Assembly: GCA_001574975.1 (NCBI GenBank)
Contig: KQ965789.1
Span: 69,182-133,181, forward strand
Length of the DNA: 64,000 nucleotides
Reading direction: 5' to 3'
From: Gonapodya prolifera JEL478
Taxonomy: Eukaryota; Monoblepharomycota; Monoblepharidomycetes; Monoblepharidales; Gonapodyaceae
Shown: in pieces, positions 45,240 through 56,230 of the stretch
Layout of the letters: each line of letters starts with the position of its first letter
Numbering within the stretch: the stretch's first letter is position 1
The notes under the pieces: generated by a model
Told to the model about the DNA's origin: nothing
What the model saw: only the letters and a program-made list of their open reading frames with translations
Database searches by the model: none
Translations under genes and position numbers: made by a program

Positions 45240-46925
45240 ATCGACCTGTCCCACGGGTGTGCGACCCTTGATGCGTGCTTTGTTTTGGAAGTTGACGGAA
45301 AAAAGGGCACCAACAGTCACGCCTTTCGCGAGTCGCGACGGTCATGCTGTTGTACCTTTGTCCAGCTAACTTCAGTTGTCTTCCGCTCGGCGGCTGAACA
45401 CCTGCGTCCCCTCGTACGGTACTGGCAGACTTGCCTTCGAGTCCGCCGACTTGCCTTCGAGTCCGCCGACGTCCTCCTGACTCGGCCTTTTGGAGGCCGT
45501 TGAATCCCGTCATCCACCTTCCCATCAACTCTCTCCTTCCTCTCACTTTTTTGCACGGGATGTTCCTGCTGCCCTTGATCCACACCAGTTTTTGGATGTC
45601 GGCTGACGCAAACGTCCATCAGCGTCTGGTCTTCCGGACGGTCGTGCTCTTGTGGCTTTGACCAGCCAACTTCACTGATATGTACCTGAATCCTCTTGTG
45701 CCGTACTGGCAGACTTGCCTTCGAGTCCCGCGGACGTCCTCACGACTCGGCTTTTTGGAAGACCCTTGAACCATTTCACCCCCCTCATCTCCTTCCCATC
45801 AACTCTCTACTTCCTCTCATTCGTTTGCACGGGACGATCCTGCCACCCTTGACGCACTCTTACTTTTGGAAGTCGGCTTGCAAAAGAACACATCATCACA
45901 CCGGTTCTGAATATCCGGACACCCGTGACGATGTACCTTTGCCCAAACGAGCCGTGTCACGTTCCCGGCCTTTTCTCAAGGCAACGACATGTTTTCGGTA
46001 GCAAGCGAGAGGTTACCTGTCGAACTCATGGACCTGCAGTCATGCTTTTGCTTGAAATGATTACGTGAAAGGCTCTCGGGAAGTCAGCTGCGTCAAAGGC
46101 CATAATTGATCACGCCTGTTTGCGAGCAGCGAGTCAGGGTCCTTCTGTTGCGCCTTCATTCAACCCACTTCGCTTCCGTCAGGAATCGCGGGTGTGCAAA
46201 GGCAAACCCTCATCCCGAATTGGTGGACTTCCCTTCGAGTCCGACGATTCCTGGCGATGCGGTTATTTGGAAGTCATGTGAATCAAAGGAGACACGGGAC
46301 CACGTTCTCTGATTGCTAGTAGCTCAGATACCGCTTGGGAAGCTGTGCATTTTTGGAAGTCGATCATCGGTCTCAGACAACCGTGTTAGATCTTTGGCCT
46401 TTTCCAAGGCGACTTCACGCTCCGCCATCCGCTTACGCTGCGACGTATACTATTCGTTAAGCTCATGTCCCGGTCGCAGCGCTCTGAAGTGACCGATTTT
46501 TTGGAAGTTGGCTGAATCAAGGCCACATGTCACACACTCTGAACAGTGATCTCACAGCTATCGCTGTTGTGACCTGCTTTTTTGGAAGTCGATAGATGTA
46601 AAGGACACAATCGGTCAATGTCTAAATGCCAGACTGACGTTGTGGACGTTGGCCTTCTTTCAAATCCACTTCATTGGTCTTCTGATAGTAATGCGATTTC
46701 ACTCGTTCAACATATTGGCCTGCCCCGCCGCAGGTTGTCTGTATATGCAGAAGGTTGCGGTGGTTGGTCTTCCGCGAGCCAACAAGGTGCATGGCCGTTA
46801 TGTATGGCATTCCTCAACCCCACTTAATCACAAGCCCTTGGCGTCACCACTGCGCTTTTGTGAGCACGTCTTGCCACCATTGTGTTGCTTTTTGGAAGTT
46901 TGGTGAATTAGAGGGCATCTTTGTT
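45240..46925. repeat. Degenerate repeat array with TTTTTGGAAGTCG core
   Basis: At least ten copies of a core close to TTTTTGGAAGTCGGCTGAAT begin near 45281, 45485, 45586, 45752, 45871, 46264, 46349, 46497, 46578 and 46889. Many are followed within 15 bp by an AAAGGACAC-like word. A second recurring word, CCAACTTCACT preceded by TTTG and followed by TCTTCCG-like bases, sits between cores (about 45363, 45667, 46158, 46402, 46665, 46940). The section 45415-45690 is repeated at 45697-45900, including ACTGGCAGACTTGCCTTCGA and TTCCCATCAACTCTCT. No continuous open frame spans the array. It looks like an old tandem array of units of about 100-280 bp that has drifted. Confidence 0.7.
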
Positions 46926-47074
46926 GGACTTTTTTCGGCCAACTTTGAGAACGTTGAGTTACTTCGAAGTCCTCAAAGATCTGGCAGTTTGAGAACCACA
47001 TATTCTTAACGAGTGTTAATTTACATATGGGGTAAAGGCAAAATATGCTGCAAGCATTTGGAATGACAGCAGCA

Positions 47075-47395
47075 ATAAATTTTGTTCTCACTTGCTGACC
47101 CCGAAGAAGCCAGTTTCACAGTGTCGGACTCGCAGTTGGCACCTCCAAGCGCACCCATCTCTCCACAAATTNNNNNNNNNNNNNNNNNNNNNNNNNNNNN
47201 NNNNNNNNNNNNNNNNNNNNNNNNNNNNNNNNNNNNNNNNNNNNNNNNNNNNNNNNNNNNNNNNNNNNNNNNAAGCGCACCCATCTCTCCACAAATTTTG
47301 TTCTCACTTGCTGACCCCGAAGAAGCCAGTTTCACAGTGTCGGACTCGCAGTTGGCACCTCCAAGCGGACCCATCTCTCCACCAGATGGACCCGC
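47075..47395. repeat. 90-bp tandem repeat interrupted by assembly gap
   Basis: A 90-bp unit (TTGTTCTCACTTGCTGACCC … CCCATCTCTCCACAAAT) appears intact on both sides of about 100 N (47172-47272), so the gap is probably a collapsed tandem array. Since 90 is a multiple of three, frames are kept. One plus frame reads SLADPEEASFTVSDSQLAPP, then SAPISPQILF, per unit and continues past the last unit into SPPDGPASPRPNQSLRW before a stop. Whether it is translated is unknown; no start codon context or neighbouring exon is evident. Confidence 0.75.
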
Positions 47396-47642
47396 TTCTC
47401 CGAGACCGAACCAATCTCTTCGATGGTGATAAGACGGGTGTCTCGTCATTTCCCACGAAATGAGACACGCAATATCAATTGGAAATCATTATCATAGTGA
47501 AGTGTTGTAGCATTGAAAGATTCGATATTTGGCTTTTACATTTTTCTCAATCATTTTTCCGTTTAGCATTTTTCTCAATCATTCGGCCGTTTAGTTTCAT
47601 TATTGTAGAACCTCTCTAAGATCACCAACAAGAACAAAGCAT

Positions 47643-48590
47643 TCAAGAGTCACTACTTATTGAACTCGAACAACTTTCCGACTCACAGTGTGTGCGACTG
47701 CTACTTGAACGAGAACTTCGAGGCATTGAGTCTGTCCTATCATCTCTCGAAGATGCAAAGCGGGAGCGTGACTGGTCACGGCGCCTCAAGAAGTGACGCT
47801 CCCTCTCTGTGCTCCAAGACCTGCCTCGACTTTCATCGCGCCCCATGAAAGCCGCCCAGGGATCCTTTCGTCTTCGCTCCACAATATCCTCCACGGAGGC
47901 TGGGCTGTCCACACCGTAGAGGTCTTGCCATGTCTTCAGCACTCGAACTGCCTTTTGCTCTCTCTCTGGTGTATCTGCTTTGACACTGAGGACAGTGTCC
48001 CTTACAAGATCTGCCGCTTCTGAAATATCTTTTTCGTTCCAATACCTCATAAGTCTGCGCGAGGGGCTTTGTCGACCAGGAAACGATGACGCCTCTGATT
48101 GAACACGAGATACCAAAGAATACATCAAGCCTTCAGCGTACATGCAATAAATAGCATGAGGCCATTCTGATTGGATTCTTCGCAACTCTCTCACATAGCC
48201 CTCATCAAATTTGTCAGCAGCACGTCTTGTGCGACAGTACCATTTCGCAGCTTCCAGGCATTCTTCAGGGGTAACGCGCTCACGAAGCACATTCTGCATC
48301 AAATCCTTGAATTCTCCTGGGTCAGGAATCATTTCCAAAGCAGCCGAAAGATCACGAAGAGACAGTGATAATCCGCACCGTGCAGCACCATCAAGGACGA
48401 GTCGAATTCGGTGATTGGTGATGTTGGTCGTGTAACAATAACGGTAGGCTTCACGGGGGCTCAATTGGTGCCGCGACTTCGAAGCACAGATTAGGTCCAA
48501 CAAACGCCACTTCCTGTTTCGTAAGGAGACTTGCTTTTTTTTGAGGTGCGAGAATGTCTTGCTCTACGAGACGTTCTTTGTTATACTGAT
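47643..48590 (-). CDS. Unrecognised protein with RS-rich C-terminus
   Basis: A long uninterrupted minus-strand frame of about 300 codons ends at 47643. It reads …WRLLDLICASKSRHQL, AYRYCYTTNITNHRIRLVLD, then helical segments (LRDLSAALEMIPDPGEFKDL, EECLEAAKWYCRTRRAADKF, AVRVLKTWQDLYGVDSPASV), and finishes in an Arg/Ser-rich tail (RRRDQSRSRFASSRDD … SSSISSDS). There is no ATG before the upstream stop near 48585; the first in-frame ATG is internal (MIPDPGEF, about 48340), so a 5' exon is missing or the copy is truncated. The RS-like tail would suit a nuclear RNA-associated protein, but this is inference. It lies between repeat-rich DNA and a gene, so a mobile-element origin is possible. Confidence 0.45.
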
Positions 48591-48947
48591 TTATTGCCTG
48601 GTGACGGCGTGCCGATTAGACCTGCATGAGGATCACGGCAAGAAAGCTTCATAATTGTTCGATAGGCGATGAATATTTTCAAAATTTTTAAAAGAAGGGG
48701 GTTGGAGGGAAGCATGGGACTCCAGACATGGAAAGTGAGTATGTCCCTGATGTCAACCATTGACCACAGTTGCACTTGTACAATAGCATAATGACTTGAT
48801 TTGCGAGATTCGCAGGCTACGACGACTTTCGCGTCCGTGCCGGCTCCTCGTACCCACTGCGCGCTGGTGGAATGCAACTCTTTGAGTCGGCGAAGTGCAA
48901 CCCTTGCGAAACAAACTCTGAGCATCGATCACCGTCGGATGCCTTGA

Positions 48948-49995
48948 ATGTCTCCCGATTTCCAATCTCCCCACTCTCACAACACACTCCTTCCCTTTCT
49001 CGATGGCATCTCCTTCAGCGCCACGTCTGTTCTCCTCGGGGACGTCGGCGATCCGCTCTCATGGTGGGGCGGTCCCGATTTGGAGTCTTCGGTAGACACT
49101 CCCTACTCGGCCAACACATCGCTTGATGCCCCGGTGGAGGATGAGGCGTCGTGGGATGACTGGCTGCCGCCTCTGCCGATGAGTGACGGTCAACAGGCTG
49201 AAGCAGATATGGACCAACCCATCGAGGACACATCTGAAGTTCAAGCCGGTGCCCCGCCACGAAAGAAACGGCGCAAAAACCACGCACATCGTGAGCAGAA
49301 ATTTTGACTTCTGCCATTTTGCCTCGTAGTACTGAAACCTCCACATCACTCTCCTCGATTGACACTCGGTACTCCCAGCCCCTCCCACACTCACACCCCT
49401 CCCACCTCGCCTACCCACCCTCGCACCACACCCCCTCCTAATCTCCCTGCCGCGCCCCCACGCTCGCCCATCACCTCTCCTCGAACACCTCGCCCACCGC
49501 TCCCTCGTCACCGGCCCCAAAGCGGACGCAATTTCAATCGTCGCATCCTCCCGCGCACGTAAACGATCCGCGTCGCTCCGCCCCCTAGTTGCGCAGCTCA
49601 TGTCGCTGGACGTTGTCCAAGCGCTGGAGTCGAGGATGAGTGGGCGGGAAGGGGGCCAGGGTGTGGAGTTAGGTTACACGAGGCACCAGAGTTTTGCGAA
49701 ACGGGGTGGAGAGGCGGGCGAAGGTCCTGCAGCGACGGAAAGTGCTTCGTCGGATGAGGCAATGGACGAGGATTCGACCACAAGAGACGCTACGTACTTC
49801 CACCTGCGCACATCCCGCGCACTCCTCCTTTCCTCTCTCCGCCGTTCCATCAGGGCGTCCTCCAGATCTGGTGTTCCCCGCTCCATACGAGGTGGGCGAC
49901 GTAGAGGGAAGGACAAGGGAAGGGTTAAGAGCGAGGAAGTGGAGAAGATGGTGAGAAGGACGGTGTGGTTGGAGGGGGTTGGTGAGGACGATTAG
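48948..49995 (+). CDS. Unrecognised nuclear-type protein
   Basis: The ATG at 48948 opens MSPDFQSPHSHNTLLPFLDG and an acidic Trp/Asp-rich region (LSWWGGPDLESSVDTP, ASWDDWLPPLPMSDG) followed by a basic PRKKRRKNHAHR stretch that fits a nuclear localisation signal. A likely intron (GTGAGC at about 49291, acceptor CAG at 49379 or TAG at 49329) leads to a Pro/Leu-rich section, then KADAISIVASSRARKRSASL, RPLVAQLMSLDVVQALESRM, an acidic patch (SSDEAMDEDSTTRD), a helix (FHLRTSRALLLSSLRRSIRA) and a basic end (GGRRRGKDKGRVKSEEVEKM … GVGEDD, stop at 49993). The acidic N-terminus plus nuclear signal would fit a transcription-related factor, but no domain is recognised. Confidence 0.5.
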
Positions 49996-50198
49996 GGGCG
50001 GTCAGATATGGTGCAGGTCCGGGGTTGTGGGAATCGAGTTGGTACTGCATGCGTATATGGAAACAGTAGTGTAGTTCAAAAAAATGTAACGTCTACCATT
50101 GTCGTACCAAGCCCTGGACGTCCCCCAACTTCATCCTATTTACACAAATCACCCGAGTCCGCACCACCCCTTCTCCCTCATCCAACCCCCGACCCAAA

Positions 50199-52429
50199 TC
50201 ACCTCGCCACACCCTTCACTTTCCCCTTCGCCTTCCCCCTCGCCGCACCCGTCACTCCCTGCGCTCCACCACCACCACCCGTCGTGTGCGCACCTCCTGT
50301 CTGAGCGTGCGCGTGCGGTGCGGGAGCGAGGGGCGCATCTCGGTTGGATATGTCGACGAGGCCGGCGAGGCGGATGTTGAAGTGGCGTTCTGAGGTTGAT
50401 GGGAAGTGTGAGTGGGCTAGCAAGGGCGGGCGGGAACGGAAGCGGGAGGAAAGACTGCCGCAACTCACCTAAAACAACCTGCACGTCCTGCGCCTCAATC
50501 GCGTCCGCGCCGCGGTGCTTGGCAAGGCGAGCGGCGAGCGTGGATGTGGTGGAGAGGAAGGATTCGGAGAGGGCGAGGAGGACCTTAGTTGTGGGGTGGA
50601 GGTGTGAGGTTGGTGTTGGTGTTTCGATAGTTGTTAGTTCCTCTCATTTCATTCGCNCCCCGCCTTCCACCAAACCCAAAACCCACCTCATCCACACCCT
50701 CACCCAACTCCCCGCCGCCCTCCACACCCTCTACAAGCGCGTTTAATCTCGTCTTCCCCGCGGCTTCCGCCTCCTCCATCACTGGCGGGCCATCGCTTGT
50801 CACCACGGGCGGCGGTACGGGCACGAACGGTGTATGTCTCCCCGCCATGTGTCCATGCAGGGGGAGGTCGGACCCCGTGAAAGAGGGTACGAGGAGTTGG
50901 CCGGGTGGATGTGAGGCGCGGGATGGTGTGCGGTGAGGTTGAGGGAATACAGGCAGCGGAGCACCGGGCTTTTGGGAGGATGGAGGACGGGCGGCGGTTG
51001 CGGGGATGTTAGACTGGGAGGGTGTTGCTCGACCGGTCGAAGAAGGCGTTGTAGGGCCACCGCCGGCGGGAGGTGACATTGCCTGCCCCTGTCCGAGCGT
51101 GGTTGATCCCCGCGGCGACGACGTGGCCGCGATACCCGTGCCCATGATAGCGGATGGCGTTTGCCCCGCGATGCTGCTGCGTGGTGTTCCCGGGAGCGAC
51201 GCAGTTGCAGCGGGCGACGAGGCGGAGTAGACGGACGGGATCGAGGGTGGAGATGCGGCCGAGGTGAGGAAAGCCGATTGCGGGTTATTGTTAGCGACGG
51301 GATACTGTGCCGTCGACTGGGCGAGCGCGGCGGCGACAGCGGCTTGTTGTGCTTGTTGGACCAGATGCTGCTGCTGCTGCTGCTGTTGCTGTGCTTGCTG
51401 TTGGGCGAGAAGCGACGACCTGGCGTGGGTCCACATACTGGTGAACTGCGTCTTGAGGAGCGCGACCTGGGCCTGCTTCGCGAGGTCGTTTGGGCTCGCC
51501 CGGGCCTCCATGATGGCACGCTGGTAGTCCTGGTACGCCGAGTTCAGGACGGGGTTCGAGTGGATCATTTGGAGCATTTGCGTTTGGGCCGATTGGGTCT
51601 GGGCCGCTTGGGAAGATTGGAATTGTAGCGAGGACTGTTGTTGGAGCGAGGACTGCTGCTGCGACGCGAGCTGAACGAGCCCGATTTGCTGAGCGGCGGC
51701 CTTTGCGTTTGCGTTGCGGTTGGCGATGAGGGATTGGATCTGGGACGTGTACGAGTTGGCGAGTTGTTGGCTTCTGGTGAGTTGCGATCCACCGGGCTGC
51801 TGTTGATTTGCATTCGCTTGAAGTGACTGAGGGGTGGGTGAGGGGGGAGAAGGCGGATTCAAGAGCTGAGACTAAAGTTTTTCACATTTGGAGCAACTTA
51901 CGGCAAGAAGACCTGCCAGCTGCGGATTCTGCTGCTGCAGACTTTGGTTGGACTGCGACTGCATTTGTGCTTGTGCCATTGCGCGGATTTGAGCCTGGGC
52001 ACCTGTTGTGCGGGATGTTGGACGCGAAGGTTTGAGTTTCGACTTCGGGCGCCGGCGCCGGCATCGGCTCCAGTAAAAAACAAAGCAGAGATCGTCGCAT
52101 ATGTCCCGTACGTGTTGCGGGTTCAAATCCGTTTATCCGTGGTTTGGAGAGGGGCTGGGTCGAGAGTTGTACTTCTCCCCAGCAAGGGCTCGTTCCATTC
52201 ATGCCATCCACATACCCTTCCCTCCTCACATGCGCTTCGTCAGTCCACTCCTTCCTGCATCGTCCACCCCCTCCCTCCCCCCCGCCACTGCCCACATACC
52301 CGGGTTGAGTCTGGCCAACTGCTCAAGTGACCACGACACCTGCGTCTGCTGCTGCGCCTGCGTCTGTCCCATCTGCATACCTGCCGCAGTCGTCACCACG
52401 GGCGGAAGGCCAAGTCCGAAGTCGCCCAT
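50199..52429 (-). CDS. TAF12: TAF12, TFIID/SAGA histone-fold subunit
   Basis: Histone-fold subunit shared by TFIID and SAGA, pairing with TAF4 or Ada1. The start at 52429 (MGDFGLGLPPVVTTAAGMQM) opens a long Gln/Ser/Pro-rich region (QAQQQTQVSWSLEQLARLNP, SQSNQSLQQQNPQLAGLLA, SLIANRNANAKAAAQQIGLV, QQQQQQQQ near 51370). A conserved pre-fold segment is KTRLNALVEGVEGG (about 50740). The histone fold spans two exons: TTKVLLALSESFLSTTSTLA, then ARLAKHRGADAIEAQDVQVV, and L|ERHFNIRLAGLVDIS across the intron at about 50468-50392. It ends with a Gly/Ala/Lys-rich tail at 50199. The spacing of AxxLAKHRxxDxIExxDVQxxLExxxNIR is the TAF12 signature. One N (50657) lies in the intron before the fold. The poly-Gln makes it longer than animal TAF12. 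Confidence 0.88.
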
Positions 52430-52526
52430 TGCGGGGGGGAATCGAGGGGTGCGGTTGGGTTAGTTCTGCCGGGTAGGAGTTCTGCCGGTCTCCTTGTTCC
52501 GCACTCTGCCCAGACGTGTTTCAAAG
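52430..52526. promoter_or_regulatory. Short bidirectional promoter
   Basis: Only about 97 bp separate the divergent start codons of TAF12 (52429, minus) and the ABM-domain gene (52527, plus). This interval must serve both, unless the starts are in upstream exons. No TATA box is visible. Confidence 0.5.
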
Positions 52527-53006
52527 ATGGCACCAGTCCGCGTCGGTGGGTGGCTCTGCTTACATTCAGTAGACATCGTTCCCATCGTCTTCCGTTTCCC
52601 CTCTCTCCGATCGCGGTCCGGTCCGCCACCGCGTCACAAAAGTCGCCCACCTCACTGCCAACAACGCTGAGGATGCAGAGAAGCTGCTCGCCAATCTGCA
52701 GGAGGTCATCCCAAAGGTCCTTGCCGAGGAAGGTTGTCTTGTGAGTGTTCCGATGCTGCAATTCGGCATCATTTTGCTTCCGAGTCGGATAGATGATCAC
52801 GGACCGAACCTCGAACCGCACAGGAGTACCAGCTCACCCGCGACCTCTCCTCTCCTACTCACTTTGTCTTTATCGAGACCTGGGAGTCCGCGGCCCATCT
52901 CGCGGCCCACGCTGCGGCACCCCATATGACCGAGTCGGGCAAGCAGAGGCAAGGATGGATCAAAGAGCGGGCTGTTCATAGGTTGGAGGTGCTGGGTGGG
53001 AAGTAG
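52527..53006 (+). CDS. Antibiotic biosynthesis monooxygenase (ABM) domain protein
   Basis: Small dimeric alpha/beta-barrel protein of the ABM/YgiN type; family members oxidise quinols or polyketides without cofactors, or degrade haem. The ATG at 52527 gives MAPVRV and an intron, or a slightly longer first exon. The domain reads PVRHRVTKVAHLTANNAEDA, EKLLANLQEVIPKVLAEEGC, an intron at about 52741-52822 (GTGAGT…CACAG), then EYQLTRDLSSPTHFVFIETW, ESAAHLAAHAAAPHMTESGK and ERAVHRLEVLGGK, stop TAG at 53004-53006. The FxxxExWxSxxxxxxHxxxxH pattern is the family hallmark. No targeting signal; substrate unknown. Confidence 0.8.
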
Positions 53007-53234
53007 AATGGCGATGCGATGAACTTGTACGTTCCAGAGTCTGCTAGACTTGTTATAGCTAGTTTGACAATCGTAAAGGATCATATTAGATCGCAAAGGA
53101 ATTCGAAAGTGTCTAAACACATGCCGGGAGAAGAGACTTCTTATTTGGGTACGTCAGTACTCTAGAGTCAATCGTTAATGAGCTAAAACCTCCGGTTTAT
53201 ATATCACAATGAGGGTCAGAAAGCGTCCACTATT

Positions 53235-56230
53235 TCACAAACTTGGTCCCCTCCCACCCATCGCACCCATCAAATACGCCTTCTTCAGCATATCACGAAC
53301 ACCAAAATCGAAGAGCAGGTCCTCTGATCCACCACCTAGGATGGGTTGTGTCGTCACCCAACATAGATTGCGGCCGACAACGCAAACACGTACCGATGGA
53401 GTTGAGACGAACAAATCTGTACAGAGCTTCGACTTTGCCGCCCTGTCCTCCACGTGTGTACCTGGTCGCCGCAAACGATCAGTTCCTTCAAATTGCTCTT
53501 CGGCACGATCGTGATGTGCGCCTAGGTATAACTGAGAACTCACGACAAGCCACCAAAGATCTGCGACGCCTCCCTCGCCGCGTGCTCGAACGTAAGTGTG
53601 GCCTGGGACTTCGCGATCGCAATGAGTCCGCCTATTCGTTCGTTCACTGTTGGGTCGAGTCGACAGATATAAAATGTCTCTCGTAACATCATTGGGGGAA
53701 CTTATTGAAGAACACCGCACTCACATTTATCTTCGTCCTCGAACATCTTGAACTGATACGCGAGCTGCTCGAGCCAAGCCTGCGAGGATTCGATGTTGCG
53801 CGCCACTTGTGACGAAAGGGTTGAGCGATGCGCCGGGCGACACCTGCAACGACTGTGAGAGCTTACTGTTTGCAAACTTGTGTCGAAGAACAGGATGCTC
53901 GATGAGGAACTTGCCAAACGTTTTGCGTTTGTGAGCGCTGGAAAGTGCCGTTAGCTTCTAATTAAGCAAGACACGGGCGTTGAAGCAAAACATACTAGTT
54001 TATGGCTTAGAGGGATTTTATCAGAAGGATTGCCAGGAAAGGACCACTGCAACACTAATCACCAACCTTCAGTGTAGCATATCCGTGCTGCAGTCACGCA
54101 TCCGGCGATCATTCCCAGCCGCTCGTAGTTGACTGGAAACGAAAGGTAGACCAATGAATGTCTGGGTGGGACCACACGAACACGGAACTCGACTTACAGC
54201 TGCAGAAAAGGAGGTGTAAGCATCCAGAAGGCAAAAGCGCCAGATAGAACGTACGCACTTGTGCATCATGGTCTGTCCAAGTGAGGGCAGAATCAGGACG
54301 GGTACCACCGTCAACGCACTGTATTGTTGACTGTGGTGATCCTTCACTCACTCTGAATCCTTTATTCACTTCGCCAAGCAGGTTCTCTACAGGAACTCGC
54401 ACGTTTTCAAACAAGACGAATGCGACACCGCTGGTCCAAGATCCTGCAGTAGCGGCACATCAGTTCGCCGTGGCAAGTCTTGAGCTAAGTGACGCCTACC
54501 TTGAAGTTTCATGGGTGTCGTGGTCACACCCCCGAACTTGCGCTCGATGAGGAGCATGGAGATCCCGGCGCCACCTTTTCCGCCTGACGATGTAAACAAA
54601 AACTTGTGAGTGCAGGTCAATTGCCAGAAGAAGATGCTACAAGATCTCACCAGTTCGTACCGCGGTGGTAAAGTACTCTGCGCGAACACCGTTTGTGATC
54701 CATTTCTTGGTGTGAAGACGAATGGTAGTGTAAGGAACGGAAAAAAAGATCAATCTTTGGTGTTTGCACTCACCTTCATTCCGTTCACTATAAAGTACTT
54801 CCCGTCATCCGAAAGCTCCGCGGTCGTTTCAAGGTTTTGCGTGTCGCTTCCGCCAGAGGGCTCTGAAATGAACCGAAACCAGTGAAGTCCTTTCCCCCAA
54901 AAAAACGAGCGTCCAAGTACAGTGTGCACCAACCAGTCACGGCAAGACAGCACTGGGCATTCCCGGAGCAGATATCGTATATGACTCGGCGTGCGACTTC
55001 CTGTGACATCGCATGGAATTTCATGAAGTGCATTAGACGGAGAAGTCCGGGTGGATCCCAAATCCGAAGTCTCACGGGTCGAGCGTGGTGCAATATGGGC
55101 GACATAGCGATCATGATGACACCCATGCCTGAGGGAATGACTCCACGGATACTGAGCTCTGTCGTGAGCAGCCGCCAGCAGCAACGATGAGAACTCACAC
55201 CTCGGAGGGGAAAAAACACATCGCCATCGACCACTCACCGTACTTCATAACCAACTTATGGAAAATATCGATCTCCTCGTCTTTGAGTCCCGCTACCCGG
55301 GGGAAATCTTTCGGAAGCCACTTGTAAATTGCCGGCGCAAACTCGAAAGCGAGTATTCCCAGCTGGCCGACGCGTGTGTAGTGCGACGCCGGGGACCCCT
55401 CCACTTCGTCCCACGTCGCTGCCTCAGGCTCGACTTCGTCTGCAAAGGCGCGAAGTGCGCGCGCGAGGCGAAAATGAGACGCGTTGTAGTAGGGTGAGTA
55501 GTAGTCTTGCATCCACATCGGGTCGGCAATGGGGACCATGGTGCCCATAAAGCTGGCGTGGAAATATGGGAATGAATGACGTTGGCTCGTTTCAAGCCCA
55601 CAGGAGAAAAGCAGCACAAACGCAAACTCACTCGAGCTTGTTTCCGGCCTTGTCCACGCCCCTGTGCAGCTTCGTTACCTTACTTGGTTCAAAAATGATC
55701 GGCTGAGGTGTTTCCGGAGCGGAAACAAGGCCTAATGCAGATGCGAGTGTTCCTACGAGCAGCTTGGCGCCATAAGAGCGAAGTATTTTAGGGTCTTGGT
55801 GGAACTTGTCGAAAAGAGCGGTGGCGCTGGGGCATCGGAGGATTGTTTTGTGTCATACAAAACTTCATGCAAGGATGGTCAACGAGTACAATGACTCACT
55901 CGGTCCCAGCAACTTTGAGTAAAATCCGCTTGCCACCAGCTGAACGATACAAGCGATGAGAGATCATCGTGCAGTGTAAGCGCAAGCGGAATTCATCTCA
56001 TAGACCTTCGGCCTGTGATTATGATCCTCGGTGCTCCGGGAATCGGAGATTCTTCCTCCGACGCAAAAGACAACTGGAAACCCACGATGCGCGTCTGCGA
56101 ACTTGGAAACGTCGTAGACTTTCCTGTGGACGATGATCCACGCGTCGCCTTCTGCGTTGTGAGCGGCAACCTCGTCGACGACATCGGAAGAGTGTGTTGA
56201 GCGAATGAGACACAAGCAATCGATCAGCAT
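53235..56230 (-). CDS. Cytochrome b5 - acyl-CoA dehydrogenase fusion
   Basis: Fungal-type acyl-CoA dehydrogenase with an N-terminal cytochrome b5 domain, implying electron transfer through haem. The likely start at 56230 precedes EVAAHNAEGDAWIIVHRKVY, then DVSKFADAHRG (first haem His, in DAHRG rather than the usual EHPGG) and ATALFDKFHQDPKILRSYGA (second His). A linker, PQPIIFEPSKVTKL, leads to the dehydrogenase: DPMWMQDYYSPYYNASHFRL, LKDEEIDIFHKLVMKYGE, SGMGVIMIAMSPILHH, then the flavin/substrate segment TEPSGGSDTQNLETTAELSD, DGKYFIVNGMK, GISMLLIERKFGGVTTTPMK, VLFENVRVPVENLLGEVNKG, SKRKTFGKFLIEHPVLRHKF, SQAWLEQLAYQFKMFEDEDK and QIFGGLSYTRGGQGGKVEAL, ending ILGGGSEDLLFDFGVRDML … GRGPSL at 53235. 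The C-terminal GGG(S)E box carries the usual catalytic-region spacing. About ten introns. It probably handles long- or branched-chain acyl-CoAs. Confidence 0.88.

Noticed and set aside
47075-47395. CRISPR-like repeat array
   Set aside because: Units are contiguous 90-bp copies without spacers, in a eukaryotic genome; this is a minisatellite.
52112-52140. B-box-like GGTTCAAATCC
   Set aside because: It lies in an intron of TAF12 and its flanks do not form a T-stem; no A box or acceptor stem.
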